DNA of 64,000 nucleotides from Piscicola geometra. Its lineage: Eukaryota > Annelida > Clitellata > Hirudinida > Piscicolidae. The stretch lies in NCBI GenBank assembly GCA_943735955.1, contig OX030956.1, positions 11,190,444 through 11,254,443 of the forward strand, given 5' to 3'. Under the pieces are notes generated by a model. It was given only the letters and a program-made list of their open reading frames with translations. It made no database searches and had not been told where the DNA came from. Numbering within the stretch: position 1 is the stretch's first letter; each line of letters starts with the position of its first letter. Of this stretch, positions 19,253 to 32,600 are shown piece after piece. Position numbers and translations under genes: made by a program.

Positions 19253-22200
19253 GAACTTATTTTTTTCAAAAGGCTTTGGAATATACTCTTGAAAATTAAT
19301 TTTAATCTATTAGAATAGAGAGGTTTTATTATTATTATTATTAATTTAAGTTCTATTTGATGTTAATTAAGAGTTTTATTAAATAAAGTTTGAATTATGT
19401 AGTGAAATGTGGTCTTAAAGCTTTGAAGTAATATTTATTGTTGGTGACTAATGCATTCTCATTGTTTGATGTTCTATTCGTGCCTTCCGCATTTCAAATT
19501 ATTCAAGTTTAACATGACCTGAAAGCTGATTTTTTTAAAATAAACTTTTTAAATATATTTATTTATATAGTTCAATAAAATATATAAATCAGCAGTAGAT
19601 ATCTTGAACGCCTGCTTAGAGAATTTTTTTTCTTTTTTTTCAAGACATCAATTTATAAACGTCTCTAAGCCGCAATAAAAACACGCCAGCCACCGCTGAA
19701 TTCATTTCTTTCCCAGATAAGATTTTCTCAATTATTCTATTTCATCAAAAATTTAATAAAAAAACACCAAAAAAACATTTTTCTAGTTCTATTTAGAAGC
19801 CTTTCTCGACGCTAATCTCCTTCACAAGCCTCTCACCAGGCACCCTTCATACCTTGAATGCATCGCTAGAATAGTTTTGATTACAACTTTTCATCGTGGA
19901 GCTAAAATTCAAATCAAAGCATGGAATATTTTTTGCCAAATTAAGTTTTGGATTTTTTAAAATTAAAAGCACAAAAGTTTAGTTTCCAGCTTTTTTTTTG
20001 AGAAACTCCCGTTACGTGGACGTTGGTTCAAAGTCAGATCACGATTCAGATATTTTATTCTATCTTTCCATTCTTCCATTTCTTCATTCACTCCGTTTCT
20101 TCCCTCCATGCACACTTTCGTCTCTTGAAAGAGGAGGCTGTTTGTGAGACATGTATGTTTGATGATGGGAGAAAGTTCTTCTCTTCATATTCCGCCCCCT
20201 CTCTGTAGAGGACTTAGCCATGCAGGAGTTATAAATAATAATAAAAATGGCAACATTAATTATTTAAAATAATAAAAAAAGATATAACAAAAATAGAAAA
20301 GAAGTGTCCAAATACGAAGAGTTTATGCGCTTGTTTATAAAGTTTGCACAGAAGGCTGCTTTCCTAATGTGGGAATTTATAACAGAGATGCTGTCTCCAC
20401 GCTCTGTTTCTCGCTCGAAAAAGTTACTTTTTATTTTGTTATAAAGTCTTTTTAATAATACCCAAAAAAATTATCTTATTAATTTGATTAAGAAATAAAT
20501 GGTGAAAAGCATAAGAAAACCTGAATAAATATAAACTTCCCTACATCATGACCTAACGAAGATAAGAGGCTTGTGTGCAGGAGAGAATGTCTGTCTCCGA
20601 TTTGTGGAGGATGCTGATGCAGGCTTGAAAGGAAGGCAGTGAGGCGTTGCAGAGAACAGTAAAGAAGAAGGAATGATGGAAGACATGCTGTTCGCATCCG
20701 TCGCTGATGCACACAATATGAAGACAATTTATTTAAAAGATTAAATACATATTTTGAATGAATAATAAAAAGCTTTTCAGGTTGAAAAAAGTTGTTTTGA
20801 AAGAACGTTGATGAATCGTAATAAAAATAAAAGGGAAACAAGAAATGAAAGGGAAGAGAAGGATGGGCAAGAGATGATTATGTTCGGAATGAAATGAGTA
20901 ATAAAACTCCGTAATGAGGCGTGAGATGACAGTGTTATCACTGCGGGATGGCTTGCCAGGAGGTCGTGAAGAAGGATGCAAGAGATGTAATAGTTTCCGA
21001 GGCTTCTGTGTAGTGGTCGTTTGCTAGATGGAGCTGTGAGGGAGGAGATGTTGTGGAGGGGTTGGGCTGCTTTTGAAGAATCAAAAAATGATGCTGTCTC
21101 AAAGCCGCATGACCTAATCAATAGAACTTGGATCAGAGAAACGAATTTACTTTTATTTTCTATTTTTATTTTTGAAAATTAATTATTTTTAAAAAAAATG
21201 AAAAATTACTTTTGTATTTTATCGCAAAGTGTAATATTTGAAGCTCGACTTTTCCAATGAAATAATCTTTGCGAGGGCACTCCCTCGGGATTCATTTGTC
21301 AACGCATCTTTTTCTTCCTTTTTTTTCTCTTTTTTATCATAAATATTTTATTGCATCGCACATAAAGGCTTGACTACATTTCACCAACAGCGAAAAACCA
21401 CGTTTTGTTTACGACTGCAAACTGCTTTTTTTGTTGAAAAACTCCATCGCTATATTCTGAAGCCAATCCTGCTTTTTTGCTGCCCTTCTTTAAATAATAG
21501 ATCTTGTTTACAAACTTCTCGTCTGCAGAATCTTTTGTAATATTTCCGCGAAATGTACAAAGATTTATTTTGAAAGAAATCTTCTCATTTGTCTGACATC
21601 CTATTTCTACAAAACATTTTTACGAAGGCTTTTATATTTCTTTTCGAATTTTAAATATTCGGAAGTGATTGAAGACATGACAAGCGCGTTTGAACGTCTC
21701 GCAAGACCATTAAACATTCTGGCATCAACCCGAAAAGTATACTTTCTTCCCAGAAGCTTTCTTTTTATTTTTTCAGCTTACAATTTATTTCATAAAGGTC
21801 AGAAAATAACACCCCTTTATTCGATTTCTGATGTTATCTTAATCGATTTCATAATCGTGGCTTATTCAGCATTGTAATTTAGTGCCAATTCTTCAACCAT
21901 TTCATTTTACAGTCTGCGAAACTCTTCAAAAAAATGAAAATGTCAAATTAAATCAAAACTTATTGAATATTTTATCGCTGATGTTATAGTCTGGTGAGAA
22001 TAAAGCATATTCAATTCTTGACATGTCCGCCCCAAATGAAATGCACACCGTCCACCGAGATGCTGTATGCTGATAAAGCCAACGATTTGAATTATCGAAA
22101 TAGTCTTTAAACATTTAATTTCCCTTTGGCATTTTTCAAATAAACCACTTGGCTAACATTGGCATTAAAAAACCAAATGGAATAAAACAGAAGAATTTCT

Positions 22201-22658
22201 AATATTATCAGATCTTCCTCAGATTAAATGTCACGTAGTATCACGTTATCTAAAATTAATAAATAAACTCGCAAATCAATTTATTCCTACCTTTCATTTT
22301 TATTTCATTACTTTGAGTCTATTATTATGAATATATTTTTTAGATTGGATTGCATTTCGGTAGCCCTTCTTTGTACATTTTCAATGCAGTCAATTTGGCG
22401 AAAGCGCTCTTTCACGACTTAATTGAGGATCCCCTCATTGAAGTTGAAGCTTTATCCTTCATTTCATTGTTTACATTTAGATTTTAAGAAAATAAGTGGG
22501 AAAAACGTAATTGAAATAAATTTTATTCTTTTTTTATATAAAAAAGTCACACACAATTTTTCAATTAGCCTTTAGTACCATAAGAACTATGAGCGTCTAA
22601 ATATTCTAAAAGAATTTTCTATTTTTTAAAACCTAAAAATTAGTTTTTTTCAACCCCA
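19253..22658. other. AT-rich intergenic DNA
   Basis: No gene supported on either strand. Open frames around 20,500-21,100 are low-complexity with no recognisable domain or splice pattern. TTTATT at 22522-22527 (AATAAA on the minus strand) may end the next minus-strand gene. Confidence 0.5.
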
Positions 22659-24788
22659 TTATTCATGCAATATTCCCTCTCCATGCTGCGAGAGGGGCTC
22701 AAAAGCTTTTTGCTTGGGCGGATGTTCTGTCTCGTGGTAGGGCACCACCACCAAGACTGACACCAACAACAGCGAGAAGAGCGATGCAGCAATCAAAATA
22801 GCGAGAACGACGTAAATAAAAAGCAGACAAGTTCTCGTCATCAGCATCTTCCTCATCCTCCTCCTCATCCTCTTCATCATCCTTCTCGTGCAGACGCAAA
22901 TTCGTTTACGCGGAAATGTTGTTTTGATGTTGATGCGACGAGAATTGGAGGGTTTGATTAGTTCGTTAAGAGGAGTGGAGTGCTTGTTGTCGAGCTCGTT
23001 TGGGGAAGTTATTTGCACGTTCGCTTGGTTCATTGTTTGCTGGCATGCTTCAGGGCTGGTCGCAGGAAAATTGTGAACACTGGTGAACATATTTTTGTGG
23101 TTGAGACAGCCCTGCGAGCTTCCTCGATTTCTCCGAAACGTGCCACGCATATCCGATCCACCAGACAACAAGTTTTGTGTTGTTTCTCGTATTCTCCTAA
23201 CTCTCTTTCTTCGGCATCTACACTGAGCGGCTCTTTCGCGCTGATTCTCGCTGCTTAAGGTGGTCTTTGCGAGAATCCATCGGGAAAACCAGTCAAACCA
23301 CCGCCCGTTGACTTTTCCGCTTTTAATGCTTCTTTTTTTATTCTTTTCCGCGTCGACCAAATAATCGCAGACGTCATAACCGGAGGCTGTTTCATCGTTG
23401 CATAATGTAAAATTCTCATTTAAACCTTCATTGTTGTTGCTGTTGTTGTTATTGTTGTTTGAATGTATAATTTTGTTGTTGCTGTTATTATTTATTAAAT
23501 TGTTGTTGTTGCTTAAATTTTTATTTTTGCTGTTGTTGTTATAACAGCCTATTTTGCCAGCATCAAGAGCGCTGTTCCAGACGCAGCCTGGCACTCTCCT
23601 TGAAGAACGACTCTCAATTTGGTTAATGGCAGCTTTAGTGGAGTAGCAATCATCATCAAGGGTGCCTATAAAAGTCTCCAAACTGTTGTTCCGCTGTGTA
23701 GTGTTGTTTTTGCTGGAGTTTTTGTTGTTCGAGTTGTTGTTTTGCTTTTTTTTGTTGTTGTTTTGGTTGTTGTTGTTGTTTTGGTTGTTGTTGTTGGGGT
23801 CAATGAAATTTGAATAAAAGCCTCGATCATGGCCTCCTCTCTTATCTCCGCTCTCTAGTGAGTTGTCGACTTCACAAACGCAACTTGCATTACTGACATC
23901 TCGTCCCTTCACACCACCCTCATCTCCGAATTCAATGTCTCCGAATTCAATGATTCCAAGATTATTCTCTCTTTTCAAAGAATTTGAATGGTTATTGTGT
24001 AGCTTGCGGGCTTCTTCTGCGCTGCAATCGATAACACCGGAAAGAGGAGAACGAACGTCAAAAGCGATTAGATCGACCCTACTGGCAGACGACACAACCT
24101 GCCACTTGGGCTTTCCGGCTGGAGTCTGGAAAGGTGAATGACCAATCAAATGGTTGTTGTGTTCATTGTGGAGGTGTCATCAAAAGATGTTTATGTGACA
24201 CCTTTGTCACCTAATGAGTGCTCGTCGAATAAGAGGTGAGATAAGCTGAAGCAATTTATCTCAAAATAATGTAATTTAATAAAATAAAATAAATAAATTA
24301 CAAATTTTTATAAAGGAAAAAATAATTTTCTGTTCTTTAAAATAAGTTTGAAAGAAGTAATCGATCAAAAGAATGTACTTTAAAAATCTTTTTATTCGTC
24401 CATTTATTTTTGAAGAATTGAAATTAATATGGGTTTGAAACGTGCTGGAGTTTGTGGTAGAACTGCAATGAGCAAAACTAATTAATTAACTTGTGCTCAC
24501 CTCATCTTTCACCTCTCTGTCTTCATCCACGATTGATACTTCATCACTTTCGTCTTCAGTACCACTACTATCATCACTGTCATCATCACTGTCATCATCA
24601 CTGTCATCATCACTATCATCATCACTATCATCATCGCTATCATCATCATCTTCGTCTTCATCCTCATGATAACAGTTGTTGTTATAATTGCCAGTATCAT
24701 CATCAGGACCATCAGCTCGAGTGTCCAGTTGGTTGTTGGTGCAATAGAGCACACACACCCTCGGGTCGTCCCACTCATCCATCTCCAT
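22659..24788 (-). CDS. Unrecognised Asn-rich single-pass membrane protein
   Basis: Two exons on the minus strand: 24788-24501 (96 codons, ending GATGAG before GTGAGC) and 24125-22659 (488 codons plus TAA), joined in phase 0 for 584 residues. I do not recognise the family. The N-terminus MEMDEWDDPRVCVLYC leads into a Ser-Asp repeat (about residues 40-75). A less biased segment follows exon 2's start (TPAGKPKWQVVSSASRVDLI). Long Asn runs occupy about residues 185-330. Near the C-terminus a strongly basic stretch (RRMMKRMRRRMRK) precedes a hydrophobic helix of about 28 residues (LLFIYVVLAILIAASLF...). Only 27 residues follow it (PYHETEHPPKQ...). Basic residues before the helix predict the long N-terminal part in the cytoplasm and a short outside tail. 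No signal peptide is seen. Another initiator upstream cannot be excluded. Confidence 0.6.
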
Positions 24789-24789
24789 T

Positions 24790-25004
24790 TTTGTCGATGT
24801 GCTTGTCAGTGTGCTTGTCAGTGTGCTTGTCAGTGTGCTTGTCAGTGTGCTTGTCAGTGTGTTTGTCAGTGTGCTTGTCGATGTGCTTGTCAGTTTGTGT
24901 GGCAGTTTAATTGTTAGTGGGGTTGACAGTGTGCTTGTCGATGTGCTTGTCAGTGTGCTTGTCAGTTTGTGTGGCAGTTTAATTGTTAGTGGGGTTGACA
25001 GTGT
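24790..25004 (+). repeat. GTGCTTGTCAGT 12-bp minisatellite with a larger duplicated unit
   Basis: About seven 12-bp copies are followed by two copies of a longer unit containing TTTGTGTGGCAGTTTAATTG (near 24893 and 24966). It lies immediately upstream of the ATG of the Asn-rich membrane protein gene. Confidence 0.88.
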
Positions 25005-27874
25005 GAGATTTTTTTCCAGTTTTTTCTTTTTGAATTTAATGATCTGCTTTCTTTAATGCTGAAAAGAATACATACGTCATAAGAACGCAAGAACTGACAA
25101 CTTAAGAGGCTTAAAGTGTTTTTCTTTCGTTTTTAAACGCAAATGTTTATTGTTTCCAATGATTTTTGAGCTTTATTGTTTTGTTAATCTTCATCTGTCT
25201 TATTCACTGTCAGTTCACAAGATATATGAGTGTAACTTTTAAGAAAATTCAAAGTTCTTCGTCTTTGGTAATGTCAATAAAAGCCTTTTTTAGAAGCACA
25301 CACATTTTTCGCAAGTTATAATTTAAGCAAGTTTTTAAAGTCAGTTTACTTCAAGGCATAAAAACAACAACTTTCAGAAGCCTCAAAGCATGGCATAAAC
25401 AATTCCTTAATTGCATACAAAATCATACAGTCAGAACCAACAATGCATGGGTCTGTATCGCCTCATACATCACAACGACAAGAAATGACATCATGTCTCA
25501 GTGGAACAAACTCTCGCAAAACCAACGAGATCCTCCCGTGGACGACTGAGCTCGCTTTAAGCATTCTCGATGCGTGCGTGCATACACTATAAAGCACGTG
25601 ATGCAGTGATTAATGGAGAGGAATTGTTTCAGTGGACGCTTCTTTATTATGTGTGCTGGCACTCAGCCCGTTAAACATTAGTCACTACTGGACATTGCTC
25701 GTCAGGTTCGCTGCTTTGAGACTTTTGGAATTTCGGAATGGTGAAAAATAATGTCAGTGTTTTGCAAAAAATAAAAACACCTCCTATTTTATTAGCGTAA
25801 AATGTAATTCAAATTTGTAATCTCTTTTTTCATTTCTTCAAGCCGGTCATTTCTCGATGAACATGATATTTATATTTTGTTCGATAGTCTTAGGGCCTTC
25901 GTGCCGCACCTCAGTGGCGTGCAACTTGATTAATGCATGAGAACACAGCCTTTGTTGAGGTCTCTAAGACTGTTTAATAACATTATATATCAACTTTACT
26001 AATAATACTTTATCAACGTTATTAATTATATTTTATAGACGTTCTCAATTATATAGGTCAATAATTAATCAATTAATTAATTAATAGATCAAAGAAAGAA
26101 TGAGAAGCAGGTATGAGGCATGGGAAGGCGTCATGAGCAGATGATTTGGTTCGCATAGTTTCGATGATAGCATCAAACTTGAAAACAAACATGACAGGAG
26201 ATAACAGACGTGCCATTGAGAGAGTCAAGTGGAATTGTTTGCCCACACACAAGGAAGAGTGTTTGTGTTTGGGTGATTCTTTATGTCTTTTTAAGCTTTT
26301 GGTGCTTTTTATATTCAAGTGAGTTTGTTTGTCTGTGTGTGTATTTGGGGCTCTTAGAGGGAATGGAAGAATTTTGTGTTCTTGAAATTGCAGGCTATCA
26401 TCGAGTCATTTGCGTTAATATTTTTCCAGTTTCTTGGTGTTTTCGTGTGGTGTTTGCATATTTCTTGGTGTGTTTATGCGAGTCAACGCGTGTTTGTGTA
26501 TATGTGTGCGTGTTTGTGTATATGTGTGCGTGGCATAAATATTCCCAACATGTGTTTGTCTGAGTGCTACACACACATGTGTCTTTGACAGGAAGTGTGA
26601 CGAGGTCTTGGTGTAACAGTTGTTATGCGTGTTTTAATATTTCTATTGAATAATTATTTCTGAAATAAAGAATATTTAGATGTATAAATGCAAGGGTATC
26701 TATACAAATATATATGTATATATACACAAATAAACTAGACCCATTCTCTCCACTAATGCAATTGTCAAGTACATATATTCATGCCTGTATTGGACGTTAA
26801 TTTTATTTATCGAGTCTTTAATTGCCCTGGTTTGACTTGTCTCACTGCCTCTCCTGCAAGCTCACGAAGCTCAGAGTCTTCAAGGCGACTAATTTCTTGA
26901 ATTGAAAAATAATTAAAGCTTAATTTATTTAATTTTTGCAAAATTAAAAGTTGTTAAACAAGTCCCAGAAGAACTTTGAAACCGAATTGAACCGTTGGAT
27001 TAGCCTTTCAAATCGAGAGCTGCCACTTCGCAGTGAGTTATAATTCATTATTTTGGTTTAAAATGATGAAAATACTTTTTATCAAAACTTAAAAATATAT
27101 TTTAAAAATATAATAAAAAATAAAAATATATTTTTAAGTTGTAAAGTTTTTTGATACTACCATTAAAAGGCTTACGTAAGTGTCTAAACTTACAGATTAA
27201 TTGTAGGGTGATGATTTTCCAAACACTTTCAAACACTCAACACATTTTCTCAAACCACAATCATGCAATAGCCACTCATATGAAGTTTTCAATCTTTTTT
27301 CAATTTTTATATAAAATTCCTATAATTCTTTTATTAAGCTTAAAATTTTATTAAAAATATAAACAATGATTTTAAAAATTAGTGATTACATTTTTGCAGT
27401 AAATTAAAAGTTATGCTGAGTCAATAATGGAGACATTTTAATGGTTTTACAAACAAAATTTTTATTTATTCCTATAATTTAAAAATGTTAAAAGTTTAGA
27501 AAATGTTTAAAATTCTCAAGGCATTAGTAATCTTTGAAGTCTCTCGCGTCACTTCAGATTAACACCAACACTAATAACTTAGATAATATAAAAACGATAG
27601 GAACATTTATTTTATATTAAACTTTGAAATAGGACAACCATTTTTTAAAATATTTTAAAATAAATACTAAAGGCACTTCGGAAGAAGAAGCAGACAGAAC
27701 CTAAAAGGCCAATCGAAATGTCAGCATTCAGCCACAATGCACAACTATTTGACCGCAAGCTAACAATAACCTCTCCCACTAAGCTTGAGACAAAATAATT
27801 AATATAACCCGAAGAATTTCTGAGCCATCCATCAAAGCATAAAAGCATTACACGCACAAGCAAGTCTTCCCGAT
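25005..27874. other. AT-rich intergenic DNA
   Basis: No gene supported. Open frames near 26,200-26,590 are GT-rich low complexity. An ATTAATTAATTAATTAAT run lies near 26,065-26,085. Confidence 0.5.
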
Positions 27875-27877
27875 GAA

Positions 27878-28290
<413 letters not shown>

Positions 28291-28519
28291 AGGGATACCC
28301 AGGTAGACTAATTTCTAAATATCCTAAATCACATATCGGACCCCTATCTGGAGTGTTGATCAGGCTGATCCGAACGGATTAGTCTCTTATCTACCGGTCG
28401 GATAATTACGGGGCAAATTACGTCACACGGATCACTCGAAAACACTCGAAATTCAAATCGGATGAACGTCTTCAAGACTTGCTTAATGTGTGGCGTTGGT
28501 GCTCTGTTGATTTGGTTTG

Positions 28520-28720
28520 CTTTGAGTTTAAGTGGAGGTGGGTGGGTGGATGAGTGGGTGATAGAGGTGAATGAGTGGAGGTGGGTGGGTGGATGAGTGG
28601 GTGATAGAGGTGAATGGGTGGAGGTGGGTGGGTGGGTGGATGAGTGGGTGATAGAGATGAATGGGTGGAGGTGGGTGGGTGGGTGAGTGGGATGAAGTGG
28701 GTGGTAGTGGGTGGATGAGT
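28520..28720. repeat. GGTGGGTGGATGAGTGGGTG minisatellite
   Basis: Three to four units of about 50-60 bases containing GGTGGGTGGATGAGTGGGTG followed by ATAGAGGTGAATG. Confidence 0.85.
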
Positions 28721-28834
28721 GGAAATGTTGGTTGTTTGAGAGAAGAGTAGAAAAACCTTAGAAAAATTTTTTTTTGATTAATTTAGTTTCGAGAAAATGA
28801 GCAAATAAGTGAACAAATAGATATTGAATCAAAA

Positions 28835-28940
28835 AAGAAATTATGAATGAAATTATGTATGAATGAATGGTTGAATAAATGAATGAATGATTGAATAAAT
28901 AAATGAATGAATGAACGAATGATTAAATGAATGAATGGAA
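28835..28940. repeat. (GAAT)n/(GAATGATT)n repeat
   Basis: Imperfect GAATGAATGATTGAATAAAT units. Noncoding by appearance. Confidence 0.75.
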
Positions 28941-29309
28941 TGGGGATCATTGTTAAGCTGGCTCTATTAGAACTGCGATAAAGGTACACTCGAGAAAGTC
29001 ATAGCGCTAATGTCGAACCCTGTTTTTATTTTATTTATTAATTTATTATTATTTTTATTACTATAATTATCATTAATAGTTTTAATGTAATTCTTTTGAT
29101 TATTTTATTGTTTTTATAACTGAAATGGCTTGTTTAGTCGTTGGCATTTCATAGGCATGTCTCTCTCAATGATCAATGGTTCTTGAGGTCTTTACCGTTT
29201 CATCTGTGAAACTGCAAAATTTTAAATTCTGCACAACACTACGTTATTATTAGTTCTATAACCAGGGATTGAAATGGCCTATCAAGAATGGTAATCTCCC
29301 TGGAAGACG

Positions 29310-29440
29310 AAACAATACAATGCAATGCAATATAATATAATACAATGTAATACCATGCAATACAATATAATACAAAACAATACAATGCAATACAATATAA
29401 TACGAAACAATACAATGCAAAAAATATAATTCAAAACATA
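29310..29440. repeat. ATACAATGCAATACAATATA-type repeat
   Basis: Imperfect 10-bp AATACAATGC/AATATAATAC units, about 12 copies, 240 bases upstream of the agrin-like start codon. Confidence 0.8.
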
Positions 29441-29678
29441 CAAGGTTCCAGAGATTTCGCTTTTTTTCTGAATTTCTATTAACTTTCACATAACTAAATG
29501 ACTAATTTCAAACTTGAAAATTTACAACTTGCGCTTTAATTAAAATAAAATATACTTTAAATATAAAAAATATATCACCGTTTAACCAATTTCCGAAGGT
29601 TTTTAGAAGTCAAACAGAAATGAAGCGAGAAACACAACATCGTGAGTGATGCTTTGACACGGCAAAAAACCAACAAAA

Positions 29679-32600
29679 ATGTTGCTTTTGCTACTTTCAA
29701 CGGGTCTTCTGCTCTCTTGCCTCGGTGAAGACCCTTCCTCCACTGACTTTGAGCACATCTCCAAGTACAACATCTTCAACTACAAGACAGTCCACCACCA
29801 CAAAGACGCCACTCTCGGCCACAACAAACATGCCACTGCACACCGAACCAGTCCCAATGACGCCAGCATCACAAACGTCTTGAGTCATGGCGCGAAAAAT
29901 TCGTTTCCGTTGACTCTGTCGTCACAGGTTTCCATCAGGAAGTCTGCTCATAATAATAAGTATAGAAACAATAGTAATAATAATAACAATGATAATATTA
30001 ATAATGATAATGAAAATAATAATAACGGCCCTGACAAGCGACAGCGCGCCACATACGGCTTCAAGAGACACAGAAGCAACTTCGACAACTACATCGATGA
30101 CGTATTCAAACGCTACTCAGGTCAACATGATTCATTGGGTGGTCATGATAACCATGCCACTCAACATCAACAGCAGCAACAACAAAAGCTTTTTCAACAT
30201 CAGCAACACCAACAACAACAGCCTTTGTTTAAACTTTTCAACCAACCTCACATTCCATCCTTTCAACAACAACAACAACAACAACAAAACAGGCAAAACA
30301 GAATTAAGCTGGTCAGACTGGCAACAAAAGAGACAAGTAAGCAACAAAGCAACAAAAATGAAAACTCCATCGCACCGCACAAAGAAAACTTGGATTACTT
30401 CAACGACAAAGATGACGTGAACAACAAGAAAAACAAAAATCACCAGTTTTTCAACAACAACCAAACCTTGTCCAATCCCCGTCGCCCTTTTCACAACCTC
30501 GGGGAAAGAAAGAACTCTCCATACTCGTCCGACCGAGATTCCTTCTTCAAACTTTCAAATCACTACAAACACGACAACCCTCTCTTACGTAACAACAAAC
30601 CTGGTTACCATAGCAACTCCAACTTTCATGACAACAGACTTGGTTACCATAGAAACTCCAACTTTCATGACAACAGACTTGGTTACCATGGCAACAACTT
30701 TGGCGCTAAAAGCTACACGTGGGATCCGCGCAGACGTATTCAAAACGCAGGTGTGAGATCCAGTGTTCCTGATGATGATGATGGTGGTAGAGGGGAATAC
30801 CATCAGTACAACGTCAGAATTAATCCAACAAATAAGGTGGACATCCAACACACCAGGCATGCGGGCAGGGATGGTAGGAACAGAATCACAAACGAGATCT
30901 TAAGTAATGGTTATCCGAAGAATAATTTCAACAGTTTTAAAGAGAAGAATGATGAGTTTTACAACACCAACAAGATTGACAACAATATCAACAACAACAT
31001 CAACTACAACGTTAACACTAAAATTGACAACAGCATCGACAACCATCTCTCAAACCGAATCACCAATGGTTTGATTGAGATTGACTGTAGAAGTGATTCG
31101 ATTGACACGAAGGCTGCAGAAGCAGATGTGATTGTGGTTGGAGTGGTGAGGAGGGTTTTCAATGATGATGAAAGATTCTACAAGAAACACTACAAAAACC
31201 AAAAGTACCAGCTCAAGTACAATGACAACTACTACAAAAACTACTTGAGAAACAAGAGAAGCAATGTCAGTATTTTTGTTCCCGATAAGAGAAAGTACAC
31301 CTACATGCAGAATCAAATGGCGTACAACTTCACAGTAGATCATAAGAACGACTACAAAGTGCCGTGGACTACCCATTTCAACCGAAGTAGCCACAGAGAC
31401 GCAACCATCAAAGTCATTTCCAGACACGAAAAGAATACAACTATGAAGGCAGATGAGAAGGCTGATGGTGGTGATGATGATTTTGTGCCTTACTACAAAA
31501 ACGAAGTTTACACTTCAATACACCGAAAGAAGTTGCCTTACACAAGAGTTAAGAGATATTTCAGTTCCGCAAACCTGCCCCACGACAGCAATAATCGCCC
31601 TTCTAGGAACAATGCAGAAGGAAGCAGCAGTTACAAACAAGAGTTTAACTACAACAGTGCATACAACTACAAAAATTATGATAAATATAAAATGTTACAT
31701 TTGAGTAAAAACAGCCATCAGTCGCTTCGCCAAAACCTTCCAAACAACCTCAACCCTGCCTTAATCAACAAGTACAAACGTCACAACACTGAAAGCGGCA
31801 ACATCATCGTGGTGGAAGTGAAAAGAATCCTCAAAGGAATGCAGCGACTGAACATCAACTCCTTCAACAACCACGACTACAACACCGGCATCTTCCCACA
31901 ACACAGCAACCCCAAGAGGTACATCAGAATCCAAGGCGCCAACGACGCCAGCCTCTGCAACAACCTCATCAACGTCAATGACACGAGGATTTTCTCGTTG
32001 AAAAGCTCGCATCCACACTTCCTGCTCTCGCACAGTCCGGACAGGATCTCCACTTCCTCCATCCAGAGATACATCGATGCAGTGCAAAGAGGTTGCTTTA
32101 TTACATTTTTTGCATTTGTTAATTTTAAAGCATATTAATGAAATCTTACATATTCAATTTTGAAATTTATAACTGTTCAAGTTAAATTGGAATAGTTGTA
32201 CCATTAAAAATTGCCTACTCGGCGAGGCCGGGTTACCAGCTCTAGAGTCCTTTCCCACTTAATGAATGAGCGCAAGTCCTTCACATCCACTCTTGATTAA
32301 TTATAACAGAGTGTGTTCGTGATCAATTGGAGTTTATAATCATAAAACCACTATATGATCAGCCTAATGTGTATGTATGTCTGTGTATGTGTGTGTGTGT
32401 ATGTTTGTGGATATGTGTTTGTTTGTCTGTATGAAGTTGTGTGGTTTTTCAAATATGCATGCATGTGTGTGTCTGCCATGGAACTTATTGTGGTATCCAT
32501 CTTTATTTTAAAATATTTAGGCTAAAAAATTAAAAACTCGAAATAAATTCTTTTTGACCTTTCCAGTTAAATAGTTTTATCTTAATTTTGAATAAATTAA

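Noticed and set aside
32215..32290. GC-rich stretch considered as an RNA gene
   Set aside because: No cloverleaf or other stable fold pairs up by eye, and no internal box B.
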